A stretch of DNA of 64,000 nt from Kitasatospora cineracea (GCF_003751605.1 NZ_RJVJ01000001.1:2914001-2978000); one strand, 5' to 3'. Positions 18,519 through 28,618 are shown, numbered from the stretch's first letter. Translations and numbers: made by a program. The notes: generated from the letters alone by a model not told the origin.

Positions 18519-18986
18519 TCAGCGGCCCTGTTCGGGGGCCGGGGGAGTGCCGGTGGAGTCGAGCATCCGCCGCAGCAGGTCGCGCAGTTGGGCGCGTTCG
18601 TCGCCTTCGAGGGCGGCCAGCGGTTCGCGGGCGAAGTTCAGCGACTCGCGCAGTTCGGCGGAGGCGGCGCGGCCGGAGTCGGTGGCGACCACCAGCTTGA
18701 CCCGGCGGTCCTGCGGGTCGGACTCCCGGGTGACGAAGCCGCGCCCCTCCAGCCGGTCGACGATGCCGGTGATGTTGGACGGCTCGCAGGAGAGGGTCTG
18801 GGCGATGTGCCGCATCGGCATCGGCCCGCGCCGGAGCAGGGCCAGCACCTTGGCCTGGGCGCCGGTGAGCGAGCGGGCGGCCGCGGCCTCCTCGTACTCG
18901 CGGTGGAAGAGGCCGACCAGGCGCGCCATCAGGTCGACGACCTCCAGCGTGATCGGGTCGGCGGTCGGCACCCGCTCCTGCGTCAT
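18519..18986 (-). CDS. MarR-family transcriptional regulator
   Basis: This 155-residue protein starts at the ATG at 18986, chosen over an upstream ATG at 19010 because GGGAGGAG lies 6 nt before it. The winged helix-turn-helix is clear: MRHIAQTLSCEPSNITGIVDRL for recognition, then a wing with DPQDRRVKLV. It is divergent from the NADP-dependent oxidoreductase at 19102, with an AT-rich intergenic region between them. This is a common MarR arrangement in which the regulator represses both genes and is relieved by an electrophile or phenolic ligand. The ligand is not evident. Confidence 0.92.
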   Translation of the reverse strand: MTQERVPTADPITLEVVDLMARLVGLFHREYEEAAAARSLTGAQAKVLALLRRGPMPMRHIAQTLSCEPSNITGIVDRLEGRGFVTRESDPQDRRVKLVVATDSGRAASAELRESLNFAREPLAALEGDERAQLRDLLRRMLDSTGTPPAPEQGR

Positions 18987-19101
18987 GGCCTGCTCCTCCC
19001 GCTGTTCCATGCGTTCGAGTCTAACTGAACATTTGACAACGTGAACCTTTCATCCCCACGATTGCTTTAGTTGCTGAATATTTCACCCTCAGGAGTATGT
19101 G
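18987..19101. promoter_or_regulatory. Divergent MarR / oxidoreductase promoter region
   Basis: This stretch is clearly AT-richer than its surroundings. A TTGACA (19033-19038) points towards the oxidoreductase gene. Two GTGAAC/TGAAC copies (19025 and 19041 areas) in the same region could form a MarR site. No convincing -10 is spaced correctly. Confidence 0.45.
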
Positions 19102-20124
<1,023 letters not shown>

Positions 20125-20266
20125 CGCCGCGTCGCCTGTCGGACCGTCAGCACGCCCCCGCCGGAGCGCGATCCGCGGCGGGGGCGCACGCGTGCGGCCG
20201 TTCGGGGGAGGTGGGGGCCGTGGGGGTAGACCTCTCGGGCGAACCGACTAGCATGGGGTGAAAGCT

Positions 20267-20296
20267 TGTCCGTTTTGCTCGATTTGATGACCTAAT
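20267..20296 (+). promoter_or_regulatory. Candidate promoter of the DUF3145 gene
   Basis: TTGTCC (20267-20272) and CCTAAT (20291-20296) are spaced 18 bp apart in a local AT-rich patch, about 105 bp before the start codon. Confidence 0.35.
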
Positions 20297-20400
20297 GTCG
20301 AATAAGTTGAGCTCCCCGGGGTAGCCACTGATCAGGACCCACCGGCGACGGAGCGAGGCAGCTGGGGAAGGCGACCCTCGTCCACAGCCAGGAGGTCCCG

Positions 20401-20895
20401 GTGACGACACGTGGTGTGCTCTACATCCACTCCGCGCCCCGCGCGCTGTGCCCGCACGTCGAGTGGGCGGTCGCGGGGGTGCTCGGGGTGCGGATCAACC
20501 TCGACTGGATCAGGCAGCCCGCCGCGCCCGGGCACTGGCGGTCCGAACTCTCCTGGCAGGGGGAGCCCGGCGCCGCCTCCAAGCTCGCCTCCGCGCTGCG
20601 CGGCTGGCAGCTGCTGCGGTACGAGGTGACCAGCGAGCCCTGCGCCACGGCGGAGGGCGAGCGGTACTCCTCCACGCCCGCGCTCGGCATCTTCCACGCC
20701 GTCACCGGCATCCACGGCGACATCCTGATCCCGGAGGACCGGCTGCGCGCCGTGCTGCTGCGGGCCCGCAACGAGGGCGGCGACCTGGAGTCGGAGATCG
20801 CCAAGCTGCTCGGCAAGCCCTGGGACGACGAGCTGGAGCCGTTCCGGTACGCGGGCGAGGGCGCGCCGGTGCGCTGGCTGCACCAGGTGGTGTGA
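20401..20895 (+). CDS. DUF3145 family protein
   Basis: This 164-residue protein starts at the GTG at 20401 after AGGAGGT. The wording (TTRGVLYIHSAPRALCPHVEWAV..., LNxDW-type segment INLDWIRQP, and GIFHAVTGIHGDILIPEDRL) identifies DUF3145, a protein found widely and almost only in actinobacteria. Its biochemical role is unknown. Here, as in other streptomycetes, it lies convergent to fabF at the end of the fatty-acid synthase cluster. No signal peptide or TM helix; cytoplasmic. Confidence 0.92.
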   Translation: MTTRGVLYIHSAPRALCPHVEWAVAGVLGVRINLDWIRQPAAPGHWRSELSWQGEPGAASKLASALRGWQLLRYEVTSEPCATAEGERYSSTPALGIFHAVTGIHGDILIPEDRLRAVLLRARNEGGDLESEIAKLLGKPWDDELEPFRYAGEGAPVRWLHQVV

Positions 20896-20898
20896 ACG

Positions 20899-20941
20899 CG
20901 TGAGGGGGGTGCGGGGGCCGGGCCCCCGCACCCCCCTCACG
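20899..20941. terminator. Bidirectional terminator between DUF3145 gene and fabF
   Basis: Arms 20899-20918 and 20922-20941 (CGTGAGGGGGGTGCGGGGGC and its complement) give a 20-bp stem. It lies exactly between two convergent stops. Confidence 0.85.
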
Positions 20942-20951
20942 GGCGCTCGCG

Positions 20952-22220
20952 TCAGACGGTGCGGAAGGCCAGCACCACGTTGTGGCCGCCGAAGCCGAAG
21001 GAGTTGTTGAGGGCGGCGATCCGACCCTCGACCGGCAGCTTGCGGGCCTCGTCGCGGACGATGTCGGCGTCGATGTCGTCGTCCAGGTCGACCACGTTGA
21101 CCGTGGGCGGGGCGATCCGGTTGTACAGGGCCAGCACGGTGGCGACGGTCTCGATGCCGCCGGCGCCGCCCAGCAGGTGGCCGGTCATCGACTTGGTGGC
21201 GGAGATCGCCACGTGGTCGAGGTGCTCGCCCAGGGTGCGGCGCAGCGCCTTGATCTCGGCGGTGTCGCCCTGCGGGGTCGAGGTGGCGTGCGCGTTGACG
21301 TGCACGACCTCCGACTTGTCCAGCTCGTTGCGGGCGAACAGGTCGTCGATGGCGCGGGCCACGCCGGCACCGGTCGGCTCGGGCTGGGCGATGTGGTGGG
21401 CGTCCGAGGACAGGCCCTGGCCGATGGCCTCGCAGTAGACCCGGGCGCCGCGGGCGGCCGCGTGCTCGGCGGACTCCAGCACGATCACGCCCGCGCCCTC
21501 GCCGAGCACGAAGCCGTCGCGGGCCTTGTCGTACGGGCGGGAGGCGTGCTGCGGGTCCTCGTTGTTCTTGGACATCGCCATCATGTTGGAGAAGGCGACG
21601 ATCGGCAGCGGGTGGACCGCGGCCTCGGTGCCGCCGGCCACGACCACGTCGGCGCGGCCGGTGCGGATCATCTCGATCGCGTAGCCGATCGCCTCGGCGC
21701 CGGAGGCGCAGGCGGAGACGGGGGTGTGCACGCCCGCGCGGGCGCCGACCTCCAGGCCGACGTTGGCCGCCGGGGAGTTGGGCATCAGCATCGGGACGGT
21801 GTGCGGGGAGACCTTGCGGACGCCCTGCTCCTTGAGCACATCGTACTGGTCGAGCAGGGTGGTGACGCCGCCGATGCCGGAGGCGATGACCGCGCCCAGG
21901 CGCTCGGGGGCCAGCTCGTTGGAGTCGTCGGTGGCGGGCGCCCGGTAGCCGGCGTCCTTCCAGGCCTCGCGGGCGGCGATCAGCGCGAACTGGGCCGAGC
22001 GGTCCAGCTTGCGGGCCAGCGGGCGGGGCAGGATCTCGCCGGGCTCGACGGCCACCCGGGCGGCGATCCGGACCGGCAGGTCGGCCGCCCAGTCCTCGGT
22101 GAGGGCACGCACGCCGGACTTGCCGGACAGCAGGCCCTCCCAGAAAGTGGCGGCGTCGCCGCCCAGCGGCGTGAAGGCGCCGATACCCGTGACGACCACG
22201 GTGCGGTTTTCAGCAGTCAC
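20952..22220 (-). CDS. fabF: 3-oxoacyl-ACP synthase II (FabF)
   Basis: This 422-residue KAS II starts at the GTG at 22220. It condenses malonyl-ACP with growing acyl-ACP during elongation. The thiolase-fold Cys-His-His triad is present: Cys171 (VSACASG), His311 (VNAHATST) and His348 (MTGHLLGG). The GFGGHN motif near the C-terminus is also intact. It is the last gene of fabD-fabH-acp-fabF, separated from the ACP gene by about 105 bp. Confidence 0.97.
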   Translation of the reverse strand: MTAENRTVVVTGIGAFTPLGGDAATFWEGLLSGKSGVRALTEDWAADLPVRIAARVAVEPGEILPRPLARKLDRSAQFALIAAREAWKDAGYRAPATDDSNELAPERLGAVIASGIGGVTTLLDQYDVLKEQGVRKVSPHTVPMLMPNSPAANVGLEVGARAGVHTPVSACASGAEAIGYAIEMIRTGRADVVVAGGTEAAVHPLPIVAFSNMMAMSKNNEDPQHASRPYDKARDGFVLGEGAGVIVLESAEHAAARGARVYCEAIGQGLSSDAHHIAQPEPTGAGVARAIDDLFARNELDKSEVVHVNAHATSTPQGDTAEIKALRRTLGEHLDHVAISATKSMTGHLLGGAGGIETVATVLALYNRIAPPTVNVVDLDDDIDADIVRDEARKLPVEGRIAALNNSFGFGGHNVVLAFRTV

Positions 22221-22325
22221 TGGTTTCTTCTTCTCTCACATCTGCGGGGAGGACCGGGGGGCCGGCGGGAAAGGGGGCCGGTCGGGGCGCGACCCGCGCG
22301 CCCCGACCGGGAGCCTGACGGCAGG

Positions 22326-22568
22326 TCAGACGTTGGCGACGATGAAGTCCACCGCGTCGCCCACGGTCTTGAGGTTCTTGACCTCGTCGTCCGGGATCTT
22401 CGCGCCGAAGCGCTCCTCGGCGGCGACGACGACCTCGACCATGGACAGCGAGTCGACGTCCAGGTCATCGGTGAAGGACTTGTCGAGCGCGACGTCCTCG
22501 GTGGGGATGCCGGCGATCTCGTTCACGATCTCGGCGAGACCTTCGAGAACCTCTTCGCGGGTAGCCAT
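22326..22568 (-). CDS. acpP: Acyl carrier protein of fatty-acid synthesis
   Basis: This 80-residue acidic ACP starts at the ATG at 22568 with AAGGAG upstream. Ser40 in DVDSLSMVE is the 4'-phosphopantetheine attachment site. Its position between fabH and fabF marks it as the primary-metabolism ACP rather than a polyketide ACP. Confidence 0.97.
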   Translation of the reverse strand: MATREEVLEGLAEIVNEIAGIPTEDVALDKSFTDDLDVDSLSMVEVVVAAEERFGAKIPDDEVKNLKTVGDAVDFIVANV

Positions 22569-22650
22569 ATCGGCTGCTCCTTCTCGGTGTTGACAGCGTG
22601 CGGTCCGGCGGACCGACGCGGGTTTCCAGGGGTGGGGCGGGGAAGAACGC

Positions 22651-23679
22651 CTAGGGGAGCGTAACGACCGCGGCCGCGTAGACCAGACCGGCACCGAAGC
22701 CGATGATCAGCGCCAGGTCGCCGCTCTTGGCCTCGCCGCGCTCCAGCATCCGCTCCATGGCGAGCGGAATGGAGGCGGCGGAGGTGTTGCCGGTCTCCGC
22801 GATGTCGCGGGCCACCGGGACGTTGGGGGGCAGGTCCAGCTTCTTGACCATCGCGTCGATGATCCGCATGTTGGCCTGGTGCGGGATGAACGCGCCGAGC
22901 TGGTCGGCGGTGATCCCGGCGGCCTCCAGGGCCTGCTCGGCGACCTTCGCCATGTCGTACACCGCCCAGCGGAAGACCGTCTGGCCCTCCATCCGCAGGG
23001 CCGGCCACTTGATCTCCTCGCCCGCGCCGTTGACGGCGTCCGGCTTGGCGAACGCGGTGTCCCAGGCCTGGGTCTGCGAGATCACGTCGGCCTGCGAGCC
23101 GTCCGAGCCCCAGATCACCCGGCCGATGCCGGGGGTGTCGGAGGGCCCGACGATCGCGGCGCCCGCGCCGTCGCCGAAGATGAACGCGGTCGACCGGTCG
23201 GTGACGTCGGTCAGGTCGGACAGCCGCTCCACGCCGATCACCAGCACGTACTCGGCGCTGCCGCCGCGCACCATGCCGTCGGCCAGGCTCAGGCCGTAGC
23301 CGAAGCCCGCGCAGGCGGCCGAGATGTCGAACGCCGGGGCGGTGCCGCAGCCGAGCCGCTGGGCGATCTCGGTGGCGATCGCCGGGGTCTGCTTCAGGTG
23401 CGAGACGGTGGCGACGATCACGCCGCCGATCTGCTCCGGGCGGATGCCGGACATCGCGACGGCCTTGCCGGCGGCCTGCACCGACATCTCGGCGACGCTC
23501 TCCTCCGGCCCGGCCCAGCGGCGCTCGGCGATCCCGGAGCGGGTGCGGATCCACTCGTCCGAGGAGTCGATCCAGTTCAGGACCTCGGAGTTGGGGATCA
23601 CCCGGGTCGGCCGGTAGCCGCCCACGCCGTGGATGCGGGAGTACTGGGCGCCGGTGGCCGGCCTGATGGTTGCGCTCAT
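22651..23679 (-). CDS. fabH: 3-oxoacyl-ACP synthase III (FabH)
   Basis: This 342-residue KAS III starts at the ATG at 23679, whose ATGA overlaps the fabD stop. It initiates fatty-acid synthesis by condensing an acyl-CoA primer with malonyl-ACP; in streptomycetes it prefers branched primers. The triad is Cys123 (SAACAGF), His267 (IPHQAN) and Asn298 (ETGNTSAAS). The extended segment around WDTAFAKPDAVNGAGEEIKWPAL is longer than in the E. coli enzyme but usual for actinobacterial FabH. Confidence 0.96.
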   Translation of the reverse strand: MSATIRPATGAQYSRIHGVGGYRPTRVIPNSEVLNWIDSSDEWIRTRSGIAERRWAGPEESVAEMSVQAAGKAVAMSGIRPEQIGGVIVATVSHLKQTPAIATEIAQRLGCGTAPAFDISAACAGFGYGLSLADGMVRGGSAEYVLVIGVERLSDLTDVTDRSTAFIFGDGAGAAIVGPSDTPGIGRVIWGSDGSQADVISQTQAWDTAFAKPDAVNGAGEEIKWPALRMEGQTVFRWAVYDMAKVAEQALEAAGITADQLGAFIPHQANMRIIDAMVKKLDLPPNVPVARDIAETGNTSAASIPLAMERMLERGEAKSGDLALIIGFGAGLVYAAAVVTLP

Positions 23680-24614
23680 GCGCTCTTCTCCTGGTTGCCG
23701 TGCTCGGCCACGAGTTCGCGGGCCTTGTCGAGATCGGCGGGGGTCTTCAGGGCCAGCGTGGCGACACCCTTGACGTTGCGCTTGACCAGGTTGGTGAGGG
23801 TTCCGGCGGGGGACAGCTCGATCACGGCGGTCGCGCCGAGCTGCTGCAGGGTCTCCATGCACAGGTCCCAGCGGACCGGGTTGGAGACCTGCGAGACCAG
23901 GCGGGCGAGCACCTCGGCGCCGGAGCCGACCACCTCGCCGTCCTTGTTCGACAGGTACGCGACGGCCGGGTCCGAGGCGGTCAGGGTCGGGGCCAGCTTC
24001 TCCAGCCGCTCCACGCCCGGGGCCATGTGCGCGGTGTGGAACGCGCCCGCGACCTTCAGCGGGATCAGCCGCGCGCCGGCCGGCGGGTCCGCCTTCAGCG
24101 CGGCCAGCTGCTCCAGCGTGCCGGCCGCGACGATCTGGCCGCCGCCGTTGTTGTTCGCCGGGGTCACGCCGTGTTCGGCGAGCTTCGCGGCGACCGCCTC
24201 CGGGTCGCCGCCGAGCACCGCGGTCATGCCGGTCGCGGTCTGCGCCGCGGCCTGCGCCATGCCCAGGCTGCGCTCGCGGACGAAGCCCAGCGCGTCCTGC
24301 TCGGACAGCACTCCGGCCAGCGCCGCGGCGGTGATCTCGCCGACGCTGTGGCCGGCGACCGCGCCGACCTGCCCGGCGAAGCCCTGCGGGAACAGCGCCG
24401 CGGCGGTCACCAGGCCGGCCGCCACCAGCAGCGGCTGGGCGACGGCAGTGTCCTTGATCTCCTCCTCGGAGGCCTCGGTACCGGCGTGCACCAGGTCGAG
24501 GCCGGCCGTCGCCGACCACTGGCGGAGCCGGTCGGCGGCGCCGTCCAGTTCGAGCCAGGGGTTGAGGAAGCCGGGAGTCTGGGCACCCTGTCCAGGGGCG
24601 ACGATAACAAGCAC
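23676..24614 (-). CDS. fabD: Malonyl-CoA:ACP acyltransferase (FabD)
   Basis: This 312-residue protein starts at the GTG at 24614. It loads malonyl groups from CoA onto ACP. The catalytic Ser90 is in the nucleophile elbow AGHSVGE, the oxyanion motif APGQGAQ is at the N-terminus, and the partner His is in GAFHTAHM. First gene of the fab cluster; translationally coupled to fabH. Confidence 0.96.
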   Translation of the reverse strand: MLVIVAPGQGAQTPGFLNPWLELDGAADRLRQWSATAGLDLVHAGTEASEEEIKDTAVAQPLLVAAGLVTAAALFPQGFAGQVGAVAGHSVGEITAAALAGVLSEQDALGFVRERSLGMAQAAAQTATGMTAVLGGDPEAVAAKLAEHGVTPANNNGGGQIVAAGTLEQLAALKADPPAGARLIPLKVAGAFHTAHMAPGVERLEKLAPTLTASDPAVAYLSNKDGEVVGSGAEVLARLVSQVSNPVRWDLCMETLQQLGATAVIELSPAGTLTNLVKRNVKGVATLALKTPADLDKARELVAEHGNQEKSA

Positions 24615-24704
24615 GGTTCAACCCTCTCTCGCCGGACGCCCGGGGGCGGGTAGGCGACGATGACGAAGAAAAGCACGTCAGCTTGTGGATTCCCTACAGT
24701 TCGC
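24615..24704 (-). promoter_or_regulatory. fabD promoter region, likely FasR target
   Basis: This 90-bp gap between fasR and fabD is the only room for a fab promoter if the operon is separately controlled. On the minus strand it contains CTGTAGGGAATCCACAAG just after the fasR stop. In S. coelicolor, FasR binds upstream of fabD; assigning this exact segment is inference. Confidence 0.4.
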
Positions 24705-26057
24705 TCAGCCCTGGTCGGACCCGGAACCGAGACGCCCCAGAGCAAGGGCGATGCGCAGGGTGAATGCCGAACGTACGTCTGATGGAGCATAGCCGGTGAC
24801 ATCTGTCACACGACGCAGCCGGTAGCGCACGGTGTTCGGGTGAACGAAGAGCATCCGGGCCGCGCCCTCCAGGGAGGACGCCTGCTCCAGATAGACACTC
24901 AGCGTCTCCAGGAGTGCCGAGCCGGCCTCCTCCAGGGGTGTGTAGATCTCCTCCACCAGCTGACGGCGCGCCACCTCGTCGCCGGCCAGCGCCCGTTCCG
25001 GCAGCAGGTCGTCCGCCAGCACCGGGCGGGGCGCGTCCGGCCAGGCCGCGCACGCCTTCAGGCCCTGCGCGGCGGCGTGCGCCGAGCGGGTCGCCGACAG
25101 CAGGTCGCCGACCGTCGGACCGACCACCACCGGGCCCGGCGCGAACTGCCCGATCAGCGCCCGGGCCGCGTGCACCGGCTCCTTGTCGCCGCCGACCACC
25201 ACCACCAGGCGGCGGCCCAACACACCCGTCAGGACGTGCAGTTTCGCGTACCGGGCGGCCCGCCGGATCGCCTCCACCACCAGCTCGCTGTCCCCGTCCG
25301 GGGCGCTGCCCATCACCACCCGCACCTGGCTCGGCTGCCCCCAGCCCAGCGCCGCCGCCCGGGACAGCACGCCCTCGTCGGCGTCCCCGGACAGCAGCGA
25401 GTTCACCACCAGCGCCTCCAGCCGGGCGTCCCACGCGCCGCGCGCCTCGGCGGCCTGCGCGTACACCTGGGCGGTGGCGAAGGCGATCTCCCGGGCGTAG
25501 ACCAGCACCGACTCGCGCATCCCCGCCTCGTCGCCGGGCGCGGCCACCTCGCCGATGGCCTCCTCCATCACCTCGATGGTGGTGCGGATCAGCTCCACGG
25601 TCTGCCGCAGCGTGATCGCCCGGGTCAACTCCCGCGGCGCGGTGCCGAACACGTCCGTGGAGATCGCCTGCGGCGCCTCCGGGTGCCGGTACCACTCGGT
25701 GAACGCCGCGATGCCCGCCTGCGCGACCAGACCGATCCACGAGCGATGCTCCGGCGGCATCCGGCGGTACCACGCCAACTGGTCGTCCATCCGGGCGATC
25801 GCCGCGGACGCCAGCTTCCCCGCCGACTTCTCCAGCCGCTTCAGCGTGGCCGCCCGCAACTCCGCCCGCTCGGCGGCCAGTCGGCGCTCCTCGGCCGTCA
25901 TCCGCCCCCGCCCCGGCACCCCGGCCGGGCGCGCGGACGCGGCGGAGCGCCGGGCCGCCTTCTTCTCCGGGGCCTTCTCGGCGGACCGCTCCGGGGAGGA
26001 GCGCTCACCGGACGACCGGTCGGCGGGCTTGTCGGGTTTCGCTGAAGCGGATGGCAC
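24705..26057 (-). CDS. fasR: FasR-type regulator of fatty-acid synthesis (PucR-like HTH)
   Basis: About 450 residues if the GTG at 26057 is the start; an ATG at 26129 would leave almost no room for the divergent pirin promoter. The N-terminus is a charged, probably disordered Lys/Ser/Glu stretch. The middle is a GGDEF-like/CdaR-type region. The C-terminal PucR helix-turn-helix is SLEGAARMLFVHPNTVRYRL. In S. coelicolor the orthologue in the same position activates fabD-fabH-acpP-fabF. The start is uncertain by up to ~25 codons. Confidence 0.88.
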   Translation of the reverse strand: MPSASAKPDKPADRSSGERSSPERSAEKAPEKKAARRSAASARPAGVPGRGRMTAEERRLAAERAELRAATLKRLEKSAGKLASAAIARMDDQLAWYRRMPPEHRSWIGLVAQAGIAAFTEWYRHPEAPQAISTDVFGTAPRELTRAITLRQTVELIRTTIEVMEEAIGEVAAPGDEAGMRESVLVYAREIAFATAQVYAQAAEARGAWDARLEALVVNSLLSGDADEGVLSRAAALGWGQPSQVRVVMGSAPDGDSELVVEAIRRAARYAKLHVLTGVLGRRLVVVVGGDKEPVHAARALIGQFAPGPVVVGPTVGDLLSATRSAHAAAQGLKACAAWPDAPRPVLADDLLPERALAGDEVARRQLVEEIYTPLEEAGSALLETLSVYLEQASSLEGAARMLFVHPNTVRYRLRRVTDVTGYAPSDVRSAFTLRIALALGRLGSGSDQG

Positions 26058-26148
26058 GGCACTAGCCTGCCTCACCCCGACGGGTGCTCGTGCACGCCGG
26101 GCCCGATGTCGTCCGGTGGCACCCGTCACACCGGCTACCGTGGTGCCT

Positions 26149-26979
26149 GTGAGCGTGGATTCTTCGCCCCAGGACGGGCAGGCATTCGAACCCCTCGAAC
26201 CGGCGTCCGGACCCGCCCGGAAAGAACGCGGCCGGGCCGATCTGCGGCGCGCCGCCGAGCGCTACCTGTCGGAACCCGCCGAAGGCATCACCACCCGGCA
26301 CGCCTTCTCCTTCGCCGGCCACTACGACCCGAAGAACACCTCCTTCGGCGCGCTGCTCGCCTGCAACGAGGAGACGCTCGCCCCCGGCGCCGGGTACGAG
26401 GCGCACCGGCACAGCGACACCGAGATCGTCACCTGGGTGGTGTCGGGCGCCCTCGCCCACCGCGACGACGCCGGCCACGCCAGCGTGGTCCGGCGCGGCA
26501 CCGTCCAGGTGCAGTCCACCGGGACGGGCATCAGCCACACCGAACGCAACACCGGCGGCGCCACCGAACCGGTCACCTTCGTCCAGATGTGGCTCCAGCC
26601 CGACCGGTACGGCACCGCCCCCGGCTTCGGACTCGCCCCCGTCCCCGACGGCGACGGCCTCACCCTGCTCGCCTCCGGACGGGACGCCGACGCGGACCGC
26701 GCCCTGCGGCTGCGCCGCGGCGACGCCGCGCTCTGGCTGGTCCGGACCCCGGCCTGGCTGCCGCTGCCCGAACTCCCCGCCGCCCCCTACCGCTACGTCC
26801 ACGTGGTGGCCGGCTCGGTCGGCTACCGCACCGTCCCCGGCCCGCAGGGCGGCGGCCGCTCGGCCGGGCCCGGCGACTCCGTCCGCGTCACCGGCGACGC
26901 GTTCGCCGACCCGACGGCGGGGGAGGACGGGGTCGAACTGCTGCTCTGGGAGATGCACACGCCTGTGCAGTTCGGCTGA
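26149..26979 (+). CDS. Pirin-family bicupin protein
   Basis: About 276 residues from the GTG at 26149; a GTG at 26143 is equally possible. The N-terminal cupin carries the metal-binding set in YEAHRHSDTEIVTW and GTGISHTE. The family FxGHYDP (SFAGHYDPKN) and FVQMWLQPD blocks are present. Pirins are iron-binding bicupins; some are quercetinases and others modulate pyruvate dehydrogenase or transcription. It is divergent from fasR, so the two may share a control region of under 100 bp. Confidence 0.88.
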   Translation: MSVDSSPQDGQAFEPLEPASGPARKERGRADLRRAAERYLSEPAEGITTRHAFSFAGHYDPKNTSFGALLACNEETLAPGAGYEAHRHSDTEIVTWVVSGALAHRDDAGHASVVRRGTVQVQSTGTGISHTERNTGGATEPVTFVQMWLQPDRYGTAPGFGLAPVPDGDGLTLLASGRDADADRALRLRRGDAALWLVRTPAWLPLPELPAAPYRYVHVVAGSVGYRTVPGPQGGGRSAGPGDSVRVTGDAFADPTAGEDGVELLLWEMHTPVQFG

Positions 26980-26992
26980 GAGGACGGGCAGA

Positions 26993-27120
26993 CAGGGGCG
27001 CGGGGAACTGCGCGCAGCGGAGGAGCACGCCAGCAAGGTCGCGGAGCGGGCGGTGAGTCGATGCCGCTTTACGGTCTTGCGGTGGATGCCCGGCCGGCCG
27101 CGCAGTTCCCCGCGCCCCTG
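26993..27120. repeat. 22-bp inverted repeat of the GGGGCGCGGGGAACTGCGCG type
   Basis: CAGGGGCGCGGGGAACTGCG... at 26993-27014 is matched by its exact complement at 27099-27120, with 84 bp between. This motif is dispersed in many streptomycete genomes, often paired as here. It lies between the stops of two convergent genes and could act as a terminator-like or mobile repeat. No gene lies in the interval. Confidence 0.75.
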
Positions 27121-27176
27121 GTTTCGCAGCGTCCGGCGCAGCGGTTCTCCCCGCGCTCCTGGCTTCGTGCTGTGCG

Positions 27177-28007
27177 CTATGCCGTTTCGGTGAGGACCGC
27201 GTCGCTGAGCTGGGGCCAGACCTCGGCGGCCCAGGGGCCGAAGTCGCGGTCGGTGAGGGCGAGGCAGGCGAGGTCGGCGGTGGGGTCGACCCAGAGGAAG
27301 GTGCCGGACTGGCCGAAGTGGCCGAAGGTGGCGGGGGAGTTGGCGGTGCCGGTCCAGTGCGGGGTCTTGTGGTCGCGGATCTCGAAGCCGAGGCCCCAGT
27401 CGTTGGGGCGGCGGTGGCCGAAGCCGGGCAGGACGCCGCTGGTGCCGGGGAAGGCGACCTCGCGGGTGGCTGCGTGCACGGTGGCCGGGGCGAGGAGCTT
27501 GGGGGACTGCAGTTCGGCGGCGAAGCGGACGAGGTCGGCGGCGGTGGACAGGCCGCCGGCGCCGGCGGGGGCGCGGTGGGCGGTGTTGATCAGGGTGGCG
27601 TGCATGCCGAGCGGCTGGAAGACGGCCTCGGCCGCGTACTGGGCGAACGGGATGCCGGAGGCGCTCTCCAGGGTGGCCGCCAGCACGTCGAACCCGGCGT
27701 TGGAGTAGAGCCGCCGGTTGCCGGGCTCGGCCATCACCCGGTGCTCGTCGAAGGCCAGGCCGGAGGTGTGCGCGAGCAGGTGGCGGACGGTGGAGCCGTC
27801 GGGGCCGGCGGGGTCGTCGAGTTCGAAGACGCCCTCCTCGACGGCGACCAGGGCGGCGTACGCGCTGAGCAGCTTGGTCACCGAGGCGAGCGGGAACAGC
27901 TGTTCCTGCGGGCCGTGCGCGCCGAGCAGCGCGCCGTCGCTCCCGCGGACCACCGCCGCCGCGGCGTGGGGTACCGGCCAGTCCTCGATCATCCGCAAGC
28001 TCTGCAT
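27177..28007 (-). CDS. Serine hydrolase of the beta-lactamase/class C family
   Basis: This 276-residue protein starts at the ATG at 28007 (MQSLRMIEDW). It has the penicillin-recognising fold motifs: SxxK in LASVTKLLSAYA, YxN in LYSNAGFD and an HxG-like region in FGHFGQSGTFLW near the C-terminus. LLAHTSGL is typical of esterase/DD-peptidase-like EstB homologues. There is no signal peptide, so a cytoplasmic esterase or peptidase is more likely than a secreted beta-lactamase. Convergent with pirin. Confidence 0.85.
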   Translation of the reverse strand: MQSLRMIEDWPVPHAAAAVVRGSDGALLGAHGPQEQLFPLASVTKLLSAYAALVAVEEGVFELDDPAGPDGSTVRHLLAHTSGLAFDEHRVMAEPGNRRLYSNAGFDVLAATLESASGIPFAQYAAEAVFQPLGMHATLINTAHRAPAGAGGLSTAADLVRFAAELQSPKLLAPATVHAATREVAFPGTSGVLPGFGHRRPNDWGLGFEIRDHKTPHWTGTANSPATFGHFGQSGTFLWVDPTADLACLALTDRDFGPWAAEVWPQLSDAVLTETA

Positions 28008-28058
28008 GGGCGGAACTCTAAACGACGGCACCCGGTGCCGGGCGGACGTGTGTCAGGC

Positions 28059-28089
28059 TTGCTTGGAGTGCGCTCCAACTCAGTAGCGT
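28059..28089 (+). promoter_or_regulatory. MerR-type promoter/operator of the MerR-AKR operon
   Basis: TTGCTT (-35, 28059-28064) and TAGCGT (-10, 28084-28089) are separated by 19 bp, the over-long spacing typical of MerR-controlled promoters. The spacer region contains the dyad TTGGAG-TGCG-CTCCAA (28063-28078). This strongly suggests autoregulation by the gene just downstream. Confidence 0.75.
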
Positions 28090-28121
28090 CGTTGTCGTCG
28101 CCGAAGACGGGGGTCGAGAGC

Positions 28122-28618
28122 ATGGCAGGGTCCGAGCAGCGGGCAGTGGGACCGACGGGGTGCGAGGAGGCGTTCCGGCAGCCGAGTTCCGCACCGGACC
28201 TGACGCCGCGGCACGGGATCAGCGAGGTGTCCGCCATCAGCGGGCTGACCGCGCACACGCTGCGCTGGTACGAGCGGATCGGCCTGCTGGAGCCGGTGGA
28301 CCGCTCGCACGCCGGGCAGCGCCGGTACACCGACGCGGACCTGGCCCGGCTGGCGTTCCTGACCAAGCTGCGGCTGACCGGCATGCCGGTGGCCGACATG
28401 GTGCGGTACGTCGAGCTGGTCCGGGCCGGGAACGGCACCCGGGACGAGCGCCGGGAGCTGCTGGTGGCGCACCGTGCGGAGGTGCGCCGGCGGATGGCCG
28501 ACCTGCGGGCCACGCTCGCCGTGATCGACATGAAGATCGACCACTACGGCGGGTCCGGGCTCCCGGTCGGCGGCGACGAGGAAACACCGAACCACTGTGG
28601 ACAGGACAGGAAGAGCGC

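Noticed and set aside
20952..24614. Polyketide-type biosynthetic cluster
   Set aside because: Single FabD, FabH, ACP and FabF with FasR upstream is the primary fatty-acid cluster; no reductase, cyclase or tailoring genes.
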